Source of the DNA: Allomyces macrogynus ATCC 38327
Lineage: Eukaryota > Blastocladiomycota > Blastocladiomycetes > Blastocladiales > Blastocladiaceae
Direction of reading: 5' to 3'
Assembly (NCBI GenBank): GCA_000151295.1
Contig: GG745358.1
Location: 580,164-644,163, forward strand
Length of the DNA: 64,000 bases
Shown: positions 20,588-31,008 of the stretch, piece by piece
Layout: the number at the start of each line of letters is the position of its first letter
Position numbering within the stretch: position 1 is the stretch's first letter
Program-made: the position numbers and the translations under genes
The notes under the pieces: model-generated
Database searches by the model: none
What the model saw: the letters and a program-made list of their open reading frames with translations, nothing else
Told to the model about the DNA's origin: nothing

Positions 20588-22380
20588 ATGACGAACGGCA
20601 CCACCGTAAACTACGGCTACGTCCTGCAGTCGTGGGAAGTAGTTGGCGCGCGCGCGTTTGCTCTCATCGCCACGACCGCCTCGCTCGCCCTCTTTCTATG
20701 GCTCGCCGTCACCAGCATGCGCTCCGGGTCACGATCTCGATTGCTGCGCACGCGCTCTCAATCATTGCCGTCGCTCCGGCAATCGTGCGGCTTTCGCGCG
20801 GCCATGACGAGTCTGTGGGCCACCGTCACGGCTGACGCCCGTGTCGGCATGCTGCTCTACTGCTCGTTGAGCATTCTTGTCGATTCTATCAACTGCCTCG
20901 CCCAGACGTTCACTCCCGCCTACCCGTTTGTGGCCATGTGGCCGGGCCTGTACCAGGTGCGCCTCGGGGCGTTCATCCCCATTGGCGGCATTAGTACGCG
21001 TGTCCCCTGCAGCGTTCCTATCAGCGCTCCACCCGTTTTTTTGGCGATTGGTTGCTTACATACCCCTTTTGCGCTCCACAATTGATCATAGTCAACCTCG
21101 TCATTGTCCGCCGCGTCTCGATGCTCGCCTTCTCCTCGCCCGAACGGCGCACCTGGCTCTGGCGCGGGATGCTGCTCGTGTTCGCTGTCGAGTTCCCCGC
21201 CAACATCATTGTCCTGCTGCAGGAAATCTACCGCACGAATGCGGACAATGCCTGGTCGACGTTCCGCATCGGGCCTATTCTTGTGATCATCAACACCGTC
21301 TACCCGCTCTCGTCGTTTCTCGCGTCGGCCTACATGTTGCACCACGCGTTTGGCCGCCGCGCGGCGCACGCGCTCGCCGCGACCACGGCGGCAACAGCGG
21401 GAGCGAGCGGGACGCTCAAACCGGTGCCGACGTCGCCGTCGTCGCCACCGCCGGTACCGGTTCGGTCGGCGTCCGCGTCGGAGCTGCCGTCGTCATCGGC
21501 ATTATCCCGCGACGCTGAGGACACCGTCGAGCCCGCAGCAGAAGCAGAACCGTCCGCGCCGTCACCGAGACCAACGTCCACCAGTCGCGCCAGCGCTCCA
21601 GCCGAATCCGCAACTACGACGCCTACACGTCACACGACCACCACCACCAACGGCGGCGGCGGCCCCCGCGCGTCGGCCGCGACCGAAGTCCAAGAGTCGA
21701 TCGGCGCGTCTTTCCGCCTTTTACACATCAGCATCGTCGTCATCTGGTCGACCTACCTCGTCATCCACGGGTTCGCCATCACCTCCCCGTTTGTCCGGTC
21801 GGCGCTCTCCAACGTGCTCGTCGTGTTTGTTCTCGCCCTCGAAGCCGCGCTCAAGTACCTCGTGCGCGGCGCACACCGGCGCGCGCGGCGCCGGAAGGGG
21901 GCCGTGGTCCCGCGCCACGCGACGGCCGTGGCGTTCTTTGACGACGCGAGCCAGCTTGAGACCAAGGCCGAGGCGCCTGGATCGCGATCAATTGCGCTCG
22001 GCGGGGCAAGGTCCGTGAATGCGTTGGCGGTCATGCGGTCGACGCAGATGCTCGCTGGGATGCGGTCGCTGCAGGCACTAGGGGCGGTTCCGCCGCCGTC
22101 GTCGCACGCGCTTGGCCGCGGGGCGGCAGAGCACGACGGTGCTGCTTCGCCGCCACACATGGACGCGGCGCGACGATCACCGCCGCCGCCAGCGGTGGGT
22201 GCGGGGCCGGCGAACCCGGTCGCGGTGCTGGTATTGAGTGGGTCATTGCCGAGGCCAGTGGGGGTGTGGTCGGGTGGTGGAGGGGTGGGGAACGCGGCGA
22301 CGGCATCGCACCTCACGCTGGCATCGCACATCAGCGACTTGGGTGAGCAGGTGGACTCGGAACTGGGGTACGCGGAATAG
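20588..22380 (+). CDS. Orphan seven-transmembrane, GPCR-like protein (2 exons)
   Basis: Exons are 20588-20993 and 21092-22380 (GT-AG intron of 98 nt), giving 564 aa. The start is the ATG followed by TNGTT, which offers an N-glycosylation site. Seven hydrophobic helices can be placed at about residues 18-42, 86-108, 122-148, 158-179, 195-222, 342-365 and 374-393. Helices 5 and 6 are separated by a long Ser/Thr/Pro/Ala-rich loop (about 223-340), and a C-tail of about 165 residues is also low in complexity. This is the layout of a GPCR with a short outside N-terminus, a large third cytoplasmic loop and a long tail. I do not see the class A DRY or NPxxY motifs, nor the signature of fungal pheromone receptors, so the class is open. 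A sensor of extracellular cues is an inference. Confidence 0.75.
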
Positions 22381-23835
22381 ATTGTGCGGTGGGTGCGTTT
22401 CTTGCGCAGTGCTTCGTGTCGGTCGACTGCCCCGACTTTCAGAGGGAGGGGGGAGGGAGAGAGAGAAAGACAAGAACAAGCAGCAGGCATGATCGGGTGC
22501 GCAGATTACGACCGATCAGGACCACATCATCGCATCGGCCAGGACAATGGGATGGCAGCGCCAAGCACTTGTGTTTTTCGCCTTGCTCCCCAGTCATTAT
22601 GCACGCACGCACGTCGTGCGATCCTTCTCTCTTGTCCTTCGCGACCTTCTGTTCGCGTGTGGCCCCGGTGTGAAATGCCCACGCGCGAGTCGGACGTTGC
22701 TTGCCGCCCATCCTCGGCAAGCATGCGTCACTTGTCGGCCGGTACGTCTCACGGCCGCGACGTCCAGTTGTGGCCCGATGCGACGAAAGGAGGGGGTGGA
22801 GACGTTGCGCGCGCGCGTGGCCCAGGGGCCAGTACATGGACCGCGGCCACCAGGAAAAGCCGAACGGCGCGCCCTGATGGGCTTGTTGGGCCAAGGGCGT
22901 TCCTGTCGGTCTTGATCTGGCCTTCAAGATATCGCTCGTCCCGTCGCGTCTCCAGTGTCTCCACCCGTCGATGTTCAAGAAGCAAGAGGCCCAGCCATGA
23001 CTGGTCATGGTCGTTGTCTTGGCTGCAGCAGCCGCCACGAGCGGCGCACTGACGATCTGTCCGCCGACTGGGTCGCGACTGGTGCGCCGCTCCTTTGTGA
23101 GCCATACCATTGTTGGATCTTTACTCTTGTTGGTGTTGGTTGAGTCGCACCGCACCTACCGCTTGCCGGTCGGTCGTGTGCGAACCGGCGCCTCCCGGAA
23201 CAGAACCGTGCACGAGGACGTACCGCACCAGCTTCCTTTCGGTATTTTAGAAGAAGCGCCCAACTGTACGACGGCGCACACCGTGATGAGCAACGGGCAG
23301 CCCCATCCTTCGCGCACGACGCGCTCGATGAGGGGGTGAGAGAGAGCGAGAAGCAAATGTTTGAATTTGGCAACGATGGGAGTGTTGATCAACCACGTCG
23401 AGGACCTTGTTGTGGGGCGGAGTATTTCTGCAGGTCAAAAACAAGGGGAAACGAAATGAATGGCGGTGTGCCACCACCACCACCACCACCGCCCGCGCCC
23501 GCGCCCGCGCAAGCACGGTGCTCAACGTCAAGGGCACGCGCGGCGCGCACACACCGACAAACGTGGTGCATGGACGAGGAGGAGGTGGGCGAAGGTGGCG
23601 ACGGTTGCGCGGCGCAACACTGACCAACCGCGCAGCCCAGGCAACAGACAACGAGTGCGACAGGTGCCAAACAACGGACGGTCGTGGAAGAGCAAAAAAC
23701 AGGTCGACAACAAAGGCGCGTGCACACGCCGCGCGAGGGTGGTGCCCGCCCTTGTTCTCGGTCCGTGAAGTCGCCACCATAAGTAACGGCCGCCTCGCCG
23801 TCGTCGTCGTCGTGGTCGCGATCAAGGTTTGCCTG

Positions 23836-23859
23836 CCCCCCCCCCCCCCCCCCCCCCCC
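23836..23859. repeat. Poly-C homopolymer (24 nt)
   Basis: An uninterrupted run of C followed by further short C runs, about 250 bp before the assembly gap. It probably reflects a hard-to-sequence site or poor read ends. Confidence 0.9.
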
Positions 23860-24105
23860 TTTCCCCCCGGAATCCCCCGCCCGGGTTTGTTGCCGAGCGC
23901 GGAAACTCTTGGCTATGAGCGCCCTTCCCGGCCCTCCATCCTCCCCCATGAGCGTTTTGAGGATGCCAATTTCGCCAAAGGGGGCGGCCCGGGGGAAACA
24001 GTATCGACCGGTTGTAGTATCTCCGGCGATGAACGAGAGGCGGCCCACCGTTGTTAGCGAAAGCCGCAACCCGGAAAATAATTTGAACAAAGCAAAAAAA
24101 AGTGA

Positions 24106-24205
24106 NNNNNNNNNNNNNNNNNNNNNNNNNNNNNNNNNNNNNNNNNNNNNNNNNNNNNNNNNNNNNNNNNNNNNNNNNNNNNNNNNNNNNNNNNNNNNNN
24201 NNNNN
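24106..24205. other. Assembly gap (100 N)
   Basis: Exactly 100 undetermined bases, the usual placeholder for a gap of unknown size, so the true distance across it is unknown. Confidence 0.98.
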
Positions 24206-24963
24206 GACGGGTTTTCCAGCCCTACAGCATCCATTTGGTTAATGTTCAATTATTGGAAGGGATGAGAATTTGCAACCAGTATAGTACTCGTTTTCTCTTT
24301 TTCCATACAGCCACCACACAGCTCGAGTGGTGATTCGGCATGCACAACCCTCCTTTATGGTCTGTCCCTGTTAATGAATCGTCGAGTCCGCCGCCGCAGG
24401 ATAAAATTCCATATCACGAGCACCTTTCCAATCCATAATATAATCTTCCTCTCGCGATTACATTTTGTCAATTGCCCAAACGACGGCGCGCCCGGCGATC
24501 CTTCCACGACCCGGTTTCGATTTCTCGCTGCTGAACACGCACGGCCGCGCGCCCTTGCTGCGGGACGCGGCGACCGGTCGATCAAGCTTGACCAACGGCA
24601 GCAAGAACGTCACGCACGTCGACGAGTCTGTCTGGCCGTGCCCTGCCCTGCCCTGCCCCACTTCGCCCAACAGCCAACCAGCCAATTCATTCACTTGCCC
24701 GCCACGCACGGCCCGAGGCGAAGCGACCCAACTTGCTGCAGGCAGCAATCGACGTTGCGCGCGTCCCCCTCTCACCCTCTCTCCTGCCGCGTGTGCGCTC
24801 GCGTGGTTCGGGTATTTGCAGCAGCCACTGCGTCGTGGGCACCTGGCCGCTGGTTCGACTGCCTGCTCGACAAGAACGAGCGGGCCCAAACGAAACGACG
24901 CAACGGGGCGGCTGGTGAAGCGCGACTTTGGCGACGGAGTGTGGGTGGGCCTTGCCGCTTGTC

Positions 24964-27749
24964 ATGCCGCAACGTTCGTCGGCGCTGCCCAACCTCGCGC
25001 CCGGCTCGCACTTTGCCACCAACGCCAAACACCACCAGCACTTGCCTTCCGCAACTACGACGACGACGACGACGTCCGCGACGCTGCCCACGCTTCCCGC
25101 CACCATCATGACGACCGGCGTGCCCGCATCGGCGCCTGCGCCCGCATCGGCCCCGGCAATGGCATCCACGTCCGCGCCCGCGCTCGCGCACCATCACGCT
25201 CTATCGCCCGCGGATACGACGGCGGCGGTAACAGCAGCAGCGATGCCGCCACCTGCGATCCCGAAACTGTTCCTGTGTCCGCTCACGCACACCGTCATGG
25301 TCGACCCGACCGCGTCCAAGTGCGGCCACATGTTTGACCGCGCCGCGATTCTCAAGTGGATCAAGGGCGAGTACGACCCGGCACGGTCGCGCGCGCTCGC
25401 GCATTCGTGCCCCGTCTGCTTTGCGCCGCTCGACGAGGCAATGCTCGCGCCGTGCTACCCGCTCAAGGCCGCTATCCAGGAGTGGGCCGAGCAGCAGCAG
25501 CTCCAGCAGCTTCAGCAGCAGCAACAGCAATCGAGTACGCGGGCCGGCGTCGGTGCTACCGTGAGCGGCGACGCTGGCGCGAGTGGTGAGGTATTTATTC
25601 TTTTTGTTGTTTTGTGCTTTTTCACCGTGGTGGTGGTGGTGTTTGGTTGGTGCGTGTCGCACGCACCGCGACTTCCTGCTTCTAAACTCCCGATCACACC
25701 TCACGTTAGGGTCGGAACGAAAAGAATGGTAACGCGGTCCTGTCGCTCCTGCGCGACAAGTTCCGCCTCGGCAAGCGCAATAAGGCCGCCGGGGCCCGAA
25801 CCGTGAACAACAAGTTGACCACGTCATCGGCGTCGATGCCGGACCTGCGCCAGTACGCATTTGTGTTTTCTTTGCTCTGCCGTGCTGTTCGAGCACGTCG
25901 TTGACATGTACACTCCCGCTCCAATCAGTCCGCCCAGCACCGCCGCCGCCGCCGCCGCTCCGGCCGACGCGCACGCGCGCGACCCGAAACGGTCCTTCTT
26001 CTCGTCCTCGCGGTCCTCCGAATCGCTCTCCGCCGCGCCCGGCGCCGGCGGGTCCACGACTCCCGGCCACAGCCACGGCGACGCCGTGCAATTCGCGTCG
26101 GCTCCTGGCGCGTACCCTGCATCGGGCACGGCCCTGACCGACCCGGTCTTGTCGCACACCATGTCGGCGACCGCGCCCGCACATCAGACGCTGGTCGTCA
26201 CGTCACACGGCGGCAGTGCGGGACCCGCGGGGGACTCGGTCCTGTCGGCCGACGAAGCAGCGGCCCCGCTCGTTCCCGTCTGGGCACACCTGGTCCCGCT
26301 CGTGCCCTTGCACCCGATGCTGACGCTGAACCGCGAAAAGTTTGTGTTGGGCCGGCACGTATCATGCCATGGCCGGCTCAACTTGTCGGAAATGAGTTCG
26401 CGGCACGCGTGTCTGTGGCGGCAGCGGCGCGACGACGGGTTGTGGGAAGTCGTGATTGAGGACCGCAGTACAAACGGCACGTTCGTGAATGGGCGCACGC
26501 TCATCGCCGAGTCGTCGGCCACGGCGATGAGATCGCGTTTGGGCGGAAATTCACGTCGCGCAAGGCGATTCCGACGGTCGATGCGTTCCTCGACTGGGTG
26601 TTTGTTGGGACCGCGCTCGCCGACGAGTTTCCGGCGAGCGTGAAATGCGCTAAGGCGAACGTGACTACGTTCGATGCGCTGGTTGCAATTGACGACGCGG
26701 CGTTGCTGGCCGCGGGGGTCGATGCCGAACCGGTTCGGCAAAAGATTATCTCGGCGGTCGCAAACTGGAAACACGAGCACCGGTTCCCGGCTTACCGGTT
26801 GGCATTGATCGACCCGGACCGGTACGCGCCCGTAGGGCCGCCACCTCCACCGCCCGCAGGCACCGCACCTCTCGCTCCCGCGAACCGCACTGCCGCTGCA
26901 ACAACCACGACCTCCCCGCGACGCGCGTCCGCGCCGTACCCCGTCCCGGGCCCGCGGCACGCGAGTACCGCCGCGGCCAACGACGTGGAAGCGGCCATTG
27001 CCCGCATGAATGTCGGCGGTGCGCCCGACTTGGTCGCAAGGCTGCGCATGCAATTTCCACGCATGGACGCTGACGCCGTCGCCGTGATCGTCCAGTACGA
27101 GCGGCTCATGCTGTCGACAAGCGCGCGCCGCATCACCCCCGACGAACTCGAGCGTCGGTGTGCCGCGCAATTGGCCGACTTGCAGGCGAGGCAACTGGCG
27201 GCACGGCTCGCGCACCCTTTGGCGCCGTTGCCGCAGGCCGTGGTCGCGGCCGCGACGGGGATGCAGTTGCCGGATTCGGCTCGCGCGGCGCCGGCATCGC
27301 ATGTTCCGAGTCCCGCAACGGCGGCGCCGCCCGCGATCCCACCGGCGGCCGCGGCGCTCGCGATGATGCAGGTCCTGCAGCAACAGATGCAGCTCGCGCA
27401 GCAGCAACAGCAGCAGCATCAACAGCACCAAGGCGTGCCGACCGCGGTGCGTGTACCCGCGGCTCCAGCACCATGGGCCGGCGCGCCACCACCGCAGTCG
27501 CCGTCGGCCACTGCGTTCCCGCCCGCGGCGATGGTTGCAGCCATAATGCAGCAGCAGCAGCAGCAACAACAGCACCAGCAACAACAGCAGCAACAGCAGC
27601 AACAACAACAGCAGTTCCTCCAGCAACAACAGCAGCTCGCGGCGCAGTGGCAGCAGCACCAGCAGCAGCAACGGAATTATCACCACTACGACCCCGCGGA
27701 CCCACCGTCCGACGCGCTGCCGGGCTTGTCGGCGAGCGATATCGAGTAG
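24964..27749 (+). CDS. U-box / FHA / SAM-like / CUE-like / poly-Q protein (probable E3 ubiquitin ligase)
   Basis: Proposed exons are 24964-25590, 25710-25852 and 25929-27749, with GT-AG introns of 119 and 76 nt; an alternative ATG is at 25108. A U-box-like domain with RING-like residues comes first (LFLCPLTHTVMVDPTASKCG, HMFDRAAILKWI, then SCPVCFAPLDEAM and PLKAAIQEW). After a linker comes an FHA domain (FVLGRHVSCHGRLNLSEMSS, RHACLWR, DRSTNGTFVNGRTL, then GDEIAFGRKF), which would bind phosphothreonine. A SAM-like helical module follows (about 26570-26790, FDALVAIDDAALLAAGV), then a proline-rich linker, a CUE-like segment (DLVARLRMQFPRMDADAVA) and a Gln-rich tail. The frame shifts by -1 near 26511 inside the FHA domain, consistent with one missing base. 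The role is inferred: phosphorylation-dependent ubiquitylation, in the spirit of FHA-RING proteins such as Dma/Chfr. Confidence 0.8.
27549..27671 (+). repeat. CAG/CAA trinucleotide tract encoding poly-Gln
   Basis: Nearly pure CAG/CAA codons with a few interruptions, in frame within the U-box/FHA gene. A shorter tract lies at about 27378-27430. Mixed CAG and CAA codons suggest selection for Gln as well as slippage. Confidence 0.9.
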
Positions 27750-28622
27750 ATATGGAGGGGCTGAGGTTGTGAGCGGAGTGGGACGAGGTTGGGCGAGCAG
27801 GACGAGCGCATGGTCATTTTTGCAAACCACCATGACTTGTCGATTCAGTTCCACATTTTCAAACGTAGTGGTTGGGTGTATTTCTTGGTCGTCTCTGAGG
27901 CCCATTCGACAGGCAACGACGTTGCGCAAGCGCACACACCGCGACGGGTCTGTGCCGCGAAGCGGGGGTTCGCGACGGTTCGCGTGCACAACTCGCACAC
28001 GAAAGCATACAGTCTGCAGTAAAAACATACACATCACAAACGGTGCCGCCGAGCGGGCCAGAAAGACGCTCTGGATGGCGCTCTCGCTCGCTCATGATCC
28101 AGTCGACAGACAGCAGCATCGGACCGCTTCCAGCTGATGAGGATCCACATCCATGGTGAGCGCGACACCATGAGCGGCGGCAGCGGCACCAACGATAACG
28201 ATATCATCGACATTGCTGACGAGAGACGGGGCGGCGCGAGACGCGTCGTTGGCGTGCGGATGGATCATGGTGGGCCAGAACCGCACCTGTTACGTGATCA
28301 AGGGGCCGGCGTTGACACATGCAAGCGCGAGCCTCGCACAGCACAGCCTCGCCCAGCCTCGACACGTCTGCTCCTTCTGCTTTTCTGCTTGCACATGGCC
28401 GCCCCTCTGATCACCCTCACCCGCCCACCGCTCGCCTCGCCCATTTTCTTCATTTTCGGTGCCCTTCCACTGCACGCCATGCCCTCGACGGCATTTTGTC
28501 AGCACGCGCCGGCAACCCAGCGCAAAGATGCCCTCGTCTGCGTGCCCGTGGGCCGTCCATGATCCAAAGCCCGGACGCGATGAGCGCATCAGTCAGCACC
28601 CCGCACCATGCCGCCACCGGCC

Positions 28623-28629
28623 TATAAAA
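28623..28629 (+). promoter_or_regulatory. TATA box of ene-reductase copy A
   Basis: TATAAAA lies 134 bp upstream of the ATG and is followed by a pyrimidine-rich leader. The same box occurs in the mirrored copy, and one also precedes the third ene-reductase gene. Confidence 0.7.
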
Positions 28630-28762
28630 GCGCGTCCTCCCGCGCCGGTTCGGTCCTCCCATCAACGACAACGACGCACCCGTCCTGTCTCTTCCCCCCC
28701 TCGGCTCTTCCGCCTTCTCGCACTCGCTCTTTTCTCGCACCACCACCATTACCATCGCCGAC

Positions 28763-29911
28763 ATGTCGAGCCCCGCCGACTTCCGCGTCACGCAGTACAA
28801 TGTCCCCGGTGCCGCCAAGGACCCTGAGACGGCCGCGCACCTGTTCCGCCCGCTGACGGTCCGCGACACGACGTTTGCGAACCGCATTTTCGTCTCGCCC
28901 ATGTGCCAGTACTCGGCGCAGGACGGGTTCGCGACCGACTACCACCTGGTCCATCTCGGCCAGTTTGCGCTGCGCGGCGTCGGGCTCGCCATGGTCGAGG
29001 CCACGGCCATCACGCCCGAGGGCCGCATCTCGCCGCAGTGCCTCGGTCTCTGGAAGGACGAGCAGATTGCGCCGCTCAAGCGCATTGTCGACTTTTACCA
29101 CGCGCACCACGGCAGGATTGGCATCCAGCTCGGTCACGCTGGCCGCAAGGCGTCCACCTACCCGCTCTTTGAAAAGGACGGCCGCAGTCTCGTGCCCGAG
29201 TCAGAGGGCGGGTGGGGCGAGGACGTGGTTGGCCCGTCGGCCGTCGCGTGGGCCGACTACATGGCGACGCCCAAGGAGTTGACCGTCGAGCAGATCAAGG
29301 ACCTGGTCGCGTCGTTTGTCGCAGCCGTGCGGCGCGCCGAGGAGGCTGGATTCGACGTGGTCGAGATTCACGGCGCGCACGGGTACCTGATCCACGAGTT
29401 CCTGTCGCCCGTCTCGAACCAGCGCACCGACGACTATGGTGGGTCGCTCGAGAACCGCGCTCGTTTCCTCGTTGAGCTCGTTGAGGGCGCGCGCAGTGTC
29501 TGGCCCGCGTCCAAGCCGCTGTTCCTGCGCCTGTCGTGCACCGACTGGGTCGAGGACTCAACGTGGGACATTGCCGAAGTCATTGAAGTCGTCAAGCGCG
29601 TCGCACCGCTCGGTGTCGATGTCGTCGACTGCTCGACGGGCGGCAACGCCAAGCACCAGAAGATTGCGTACGGCCCGCTCTACCAGGTGCCGTTTGCCGA
29701 GCAGATCAAGCAGGCCGTGCCCGAGGTGCGCACGATCGCCGTCGGCGGAATCACGGAGGCGACCGACGCCGAGGCGATTATTGCCGACGGTCGCGCCGAT
29801 GCGGTCATGCTCGCACGCGAGTTCCTGCGCGACTCGTGGATTGCGCGTTCGGCCAAGGCCCTCGGCACCAAGATTGGATTCACGAACCAGTACATGTATG
29901 GCGCGCACTAA
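28763..29911 (+). CDS. Old Yellow Enzyme family ene-reductase, class III (YqjM-like), copy A
   Basis: FMN-dependent NADPH:alkene oxidoreductase, predicted to reduce activated C=C bonds of unsaturated carbonyls. The single exon encodes 382 aa. The class III features are VSPMCQYSAQDG, with the flavin-tuning Cys48 and Tyr50, and GRIGIQLGHAGRKAS. The active-site pair is in [15 protein letters not shown] (His203 and His206, then Tyr208), followed by [19 protein letters not shown]. The FMN phosphate-binding part is TIAVGGITEATDAEAI with ADAVMLAREFLRD. Unlike YqjM, the protein ends NQYMYGAH rather than in the class's usual QYERG-type tail. No targeting signal is seen, so it is probably cytosolic. 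The gene is intronless, whereas its paralogue at 38455-39688 has an intron. Confidence 0.95.
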   Translation: MSSPADFRVTQYNVPGAAKDPETAAHLFRPLTVRDTTFANRIFVSPMCQYSAQDGFATDYHLVHLGQFALRGVGLAMVEATAITPEGRISPQCLGLWKDEQIAPLKRIVDFYHAHHGRIGIQLGHAGRKASTYPLFEKDGRSLVPESEGGWGEDVVGPSAVAWADYMATPKELTVEQIKDLVASFVAAVRRAEEAGFDVVEIHGAHGYLIHEFLSPVSNQRTDDYGGSLENRARFLVELVEGARSVWPASKPLFLRLSCTDWVEDSTWDIAEVIEVVKRVAPLGVDVVDCSTGGNAKHQKIAYGPLYQVPFAEQIKQAVPEVRTIAVGGITEATDAEAIIADGRADAVMLAREFLRDSWIARSAKALGTKIGFTNQYMYGAH

Positions 29912-31008
29912 GCTTGCGTCGGCGTGCCTGTTGTGATTGTCTTGTCGTTGCCGTTGGCGTCTCTGGTCTATAGACCCCACTTTCCCGTTGCCGTTGCGCA
30001 TTTTGCTTATACCTTTGTCATAGAAAAATGGAATGGAAACTTTGTTTTCGTGCGTAATTTCAATGTCGTGTCTTGCCAGTGCCCGACGAGCTGTCTTCGC
30101 GGTCTCTCGTGCTGTTGCCAGACTCTGCGTGTGTTTGATTCAGCGGAAGAAAAAAAATTCCGGAGGGTGGGTGAAGCCGGCAGCGCACCTTTCTTGCCGC
30201 GATGCTGCTGTTAGCGTTCCATCGACTTTTTGGCAACTGTGCCGTGCTCGTCACCATGTCATTACTCGCGAATCATTGTTGTTCACTCAAAACGAAATGC
30301 TGTATAAAAGCACCACAGCATCCAAGGCAATCTTCTCCACCCACTGAGATCAGCGTCAACGGCCGGCAGCGCGTGCGGGATATCACTCGCCGTGGCTGGG
30401 ACCAAACTGCTCATTGAACAGTGGCTGCCAATACAACCCGCCTTTTCGACAGTTCAACCTGGGCCAACACCCGCTGGTCGCGGCGATATCATGAGCAGGG
30501 AACTTGGAGCAGTGGTCCGCGATTTTGGCTCGTGCTGGCAAGAGACTCCAGTGGTGCAGTGAGAGGCGTACTTCGATCTTCGATAAGGGCAAGGGGATTC
30601 TCGACTTTCTGGTGAGCAGACTAGGGGAGCTTCCCTGACTGAGCAGACAGACGGGCACCAGTCCAACCAGGCGGCAGCATCCATGATCAGGAAATGATGA
30701 TATTATTGCACCGGGTCCAAGAGAGGGCAAACGATCTAGATTTTGTCAGCACACCTTTCCATGTGTAAGAAAGCTTGCCCCTGATGCCAGGTTGACTTGC
30801 CCTTGACCGTGTTGCCACCCCTGCAGACCCCCTGGGTGCCATCATTTCGACTTCAGTCATCAAGGATCTCCAACAACGTTCCGACTCTTGCTGCGCGCAC
30901 ATTCTGGGCCATAATAACGCGATGGCACCCGCGTGTGCAAGATTCACTCATTAGCAGCAACCTTTGTGTCGTCAAACTTCTTGCTCTTGCCACTTGCATC
31001 AAACCACC
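29912..31008. other. Downstream part of the left arm and its junction with the spacer
   Basis: No gene is seen. A TATAAAA lies at 30303-30309, about 700 bp upstream of the decayed copy at 31009. The arm ends at 30531 and the spacer begins. Confidence 0.4.

Larger units (their letters stand above)
22381..24963. other. Gene-poor region containing an assembly gap
   Basis: No gene is supportable. The ORFs on both strands are repeats of short CCA/GTG-type codons without motifs. A 24-base poly-C run and a 100-N gap lie inside. Sequence quality next to the gap looks poor (runs of C and G). 24206-24500 is AT-richer than its surroundings and may be a contig end. Confidence 0.5.
27762..30531 (+). repeat. 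Left arm of a 2770-bp inverted repeat
   Basis: Bases 27762-30531 are the reverse complement of 34108-36877, with coordinates summing to 64639 at every point checked and no indel. All open frames on both strands of the two arms translate identically, including those in non-coding parts. The outer edge lies 13 bp after the stop of the U-box/FHA gene. The inner edge is where GATTTTGGCTC stops matching. The arm contains the ene-reductase gene with about 1 kb upstream and 0.6 kb downstream. Confidence 0.95.

Noticed and set aside
23836..23859. Poly-C run considered as a G-quadruplex or regulatory element
   Set aside because: It lies beside an assembly gap in poor-looking sequence, so an artefact is more likely.
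27549..27671. CAG array considered as a CRISPR-like or satellite array
   Set aside because: It is an in-frame poly-Gln codon tract with no spacers; the genome is eukaryotic.
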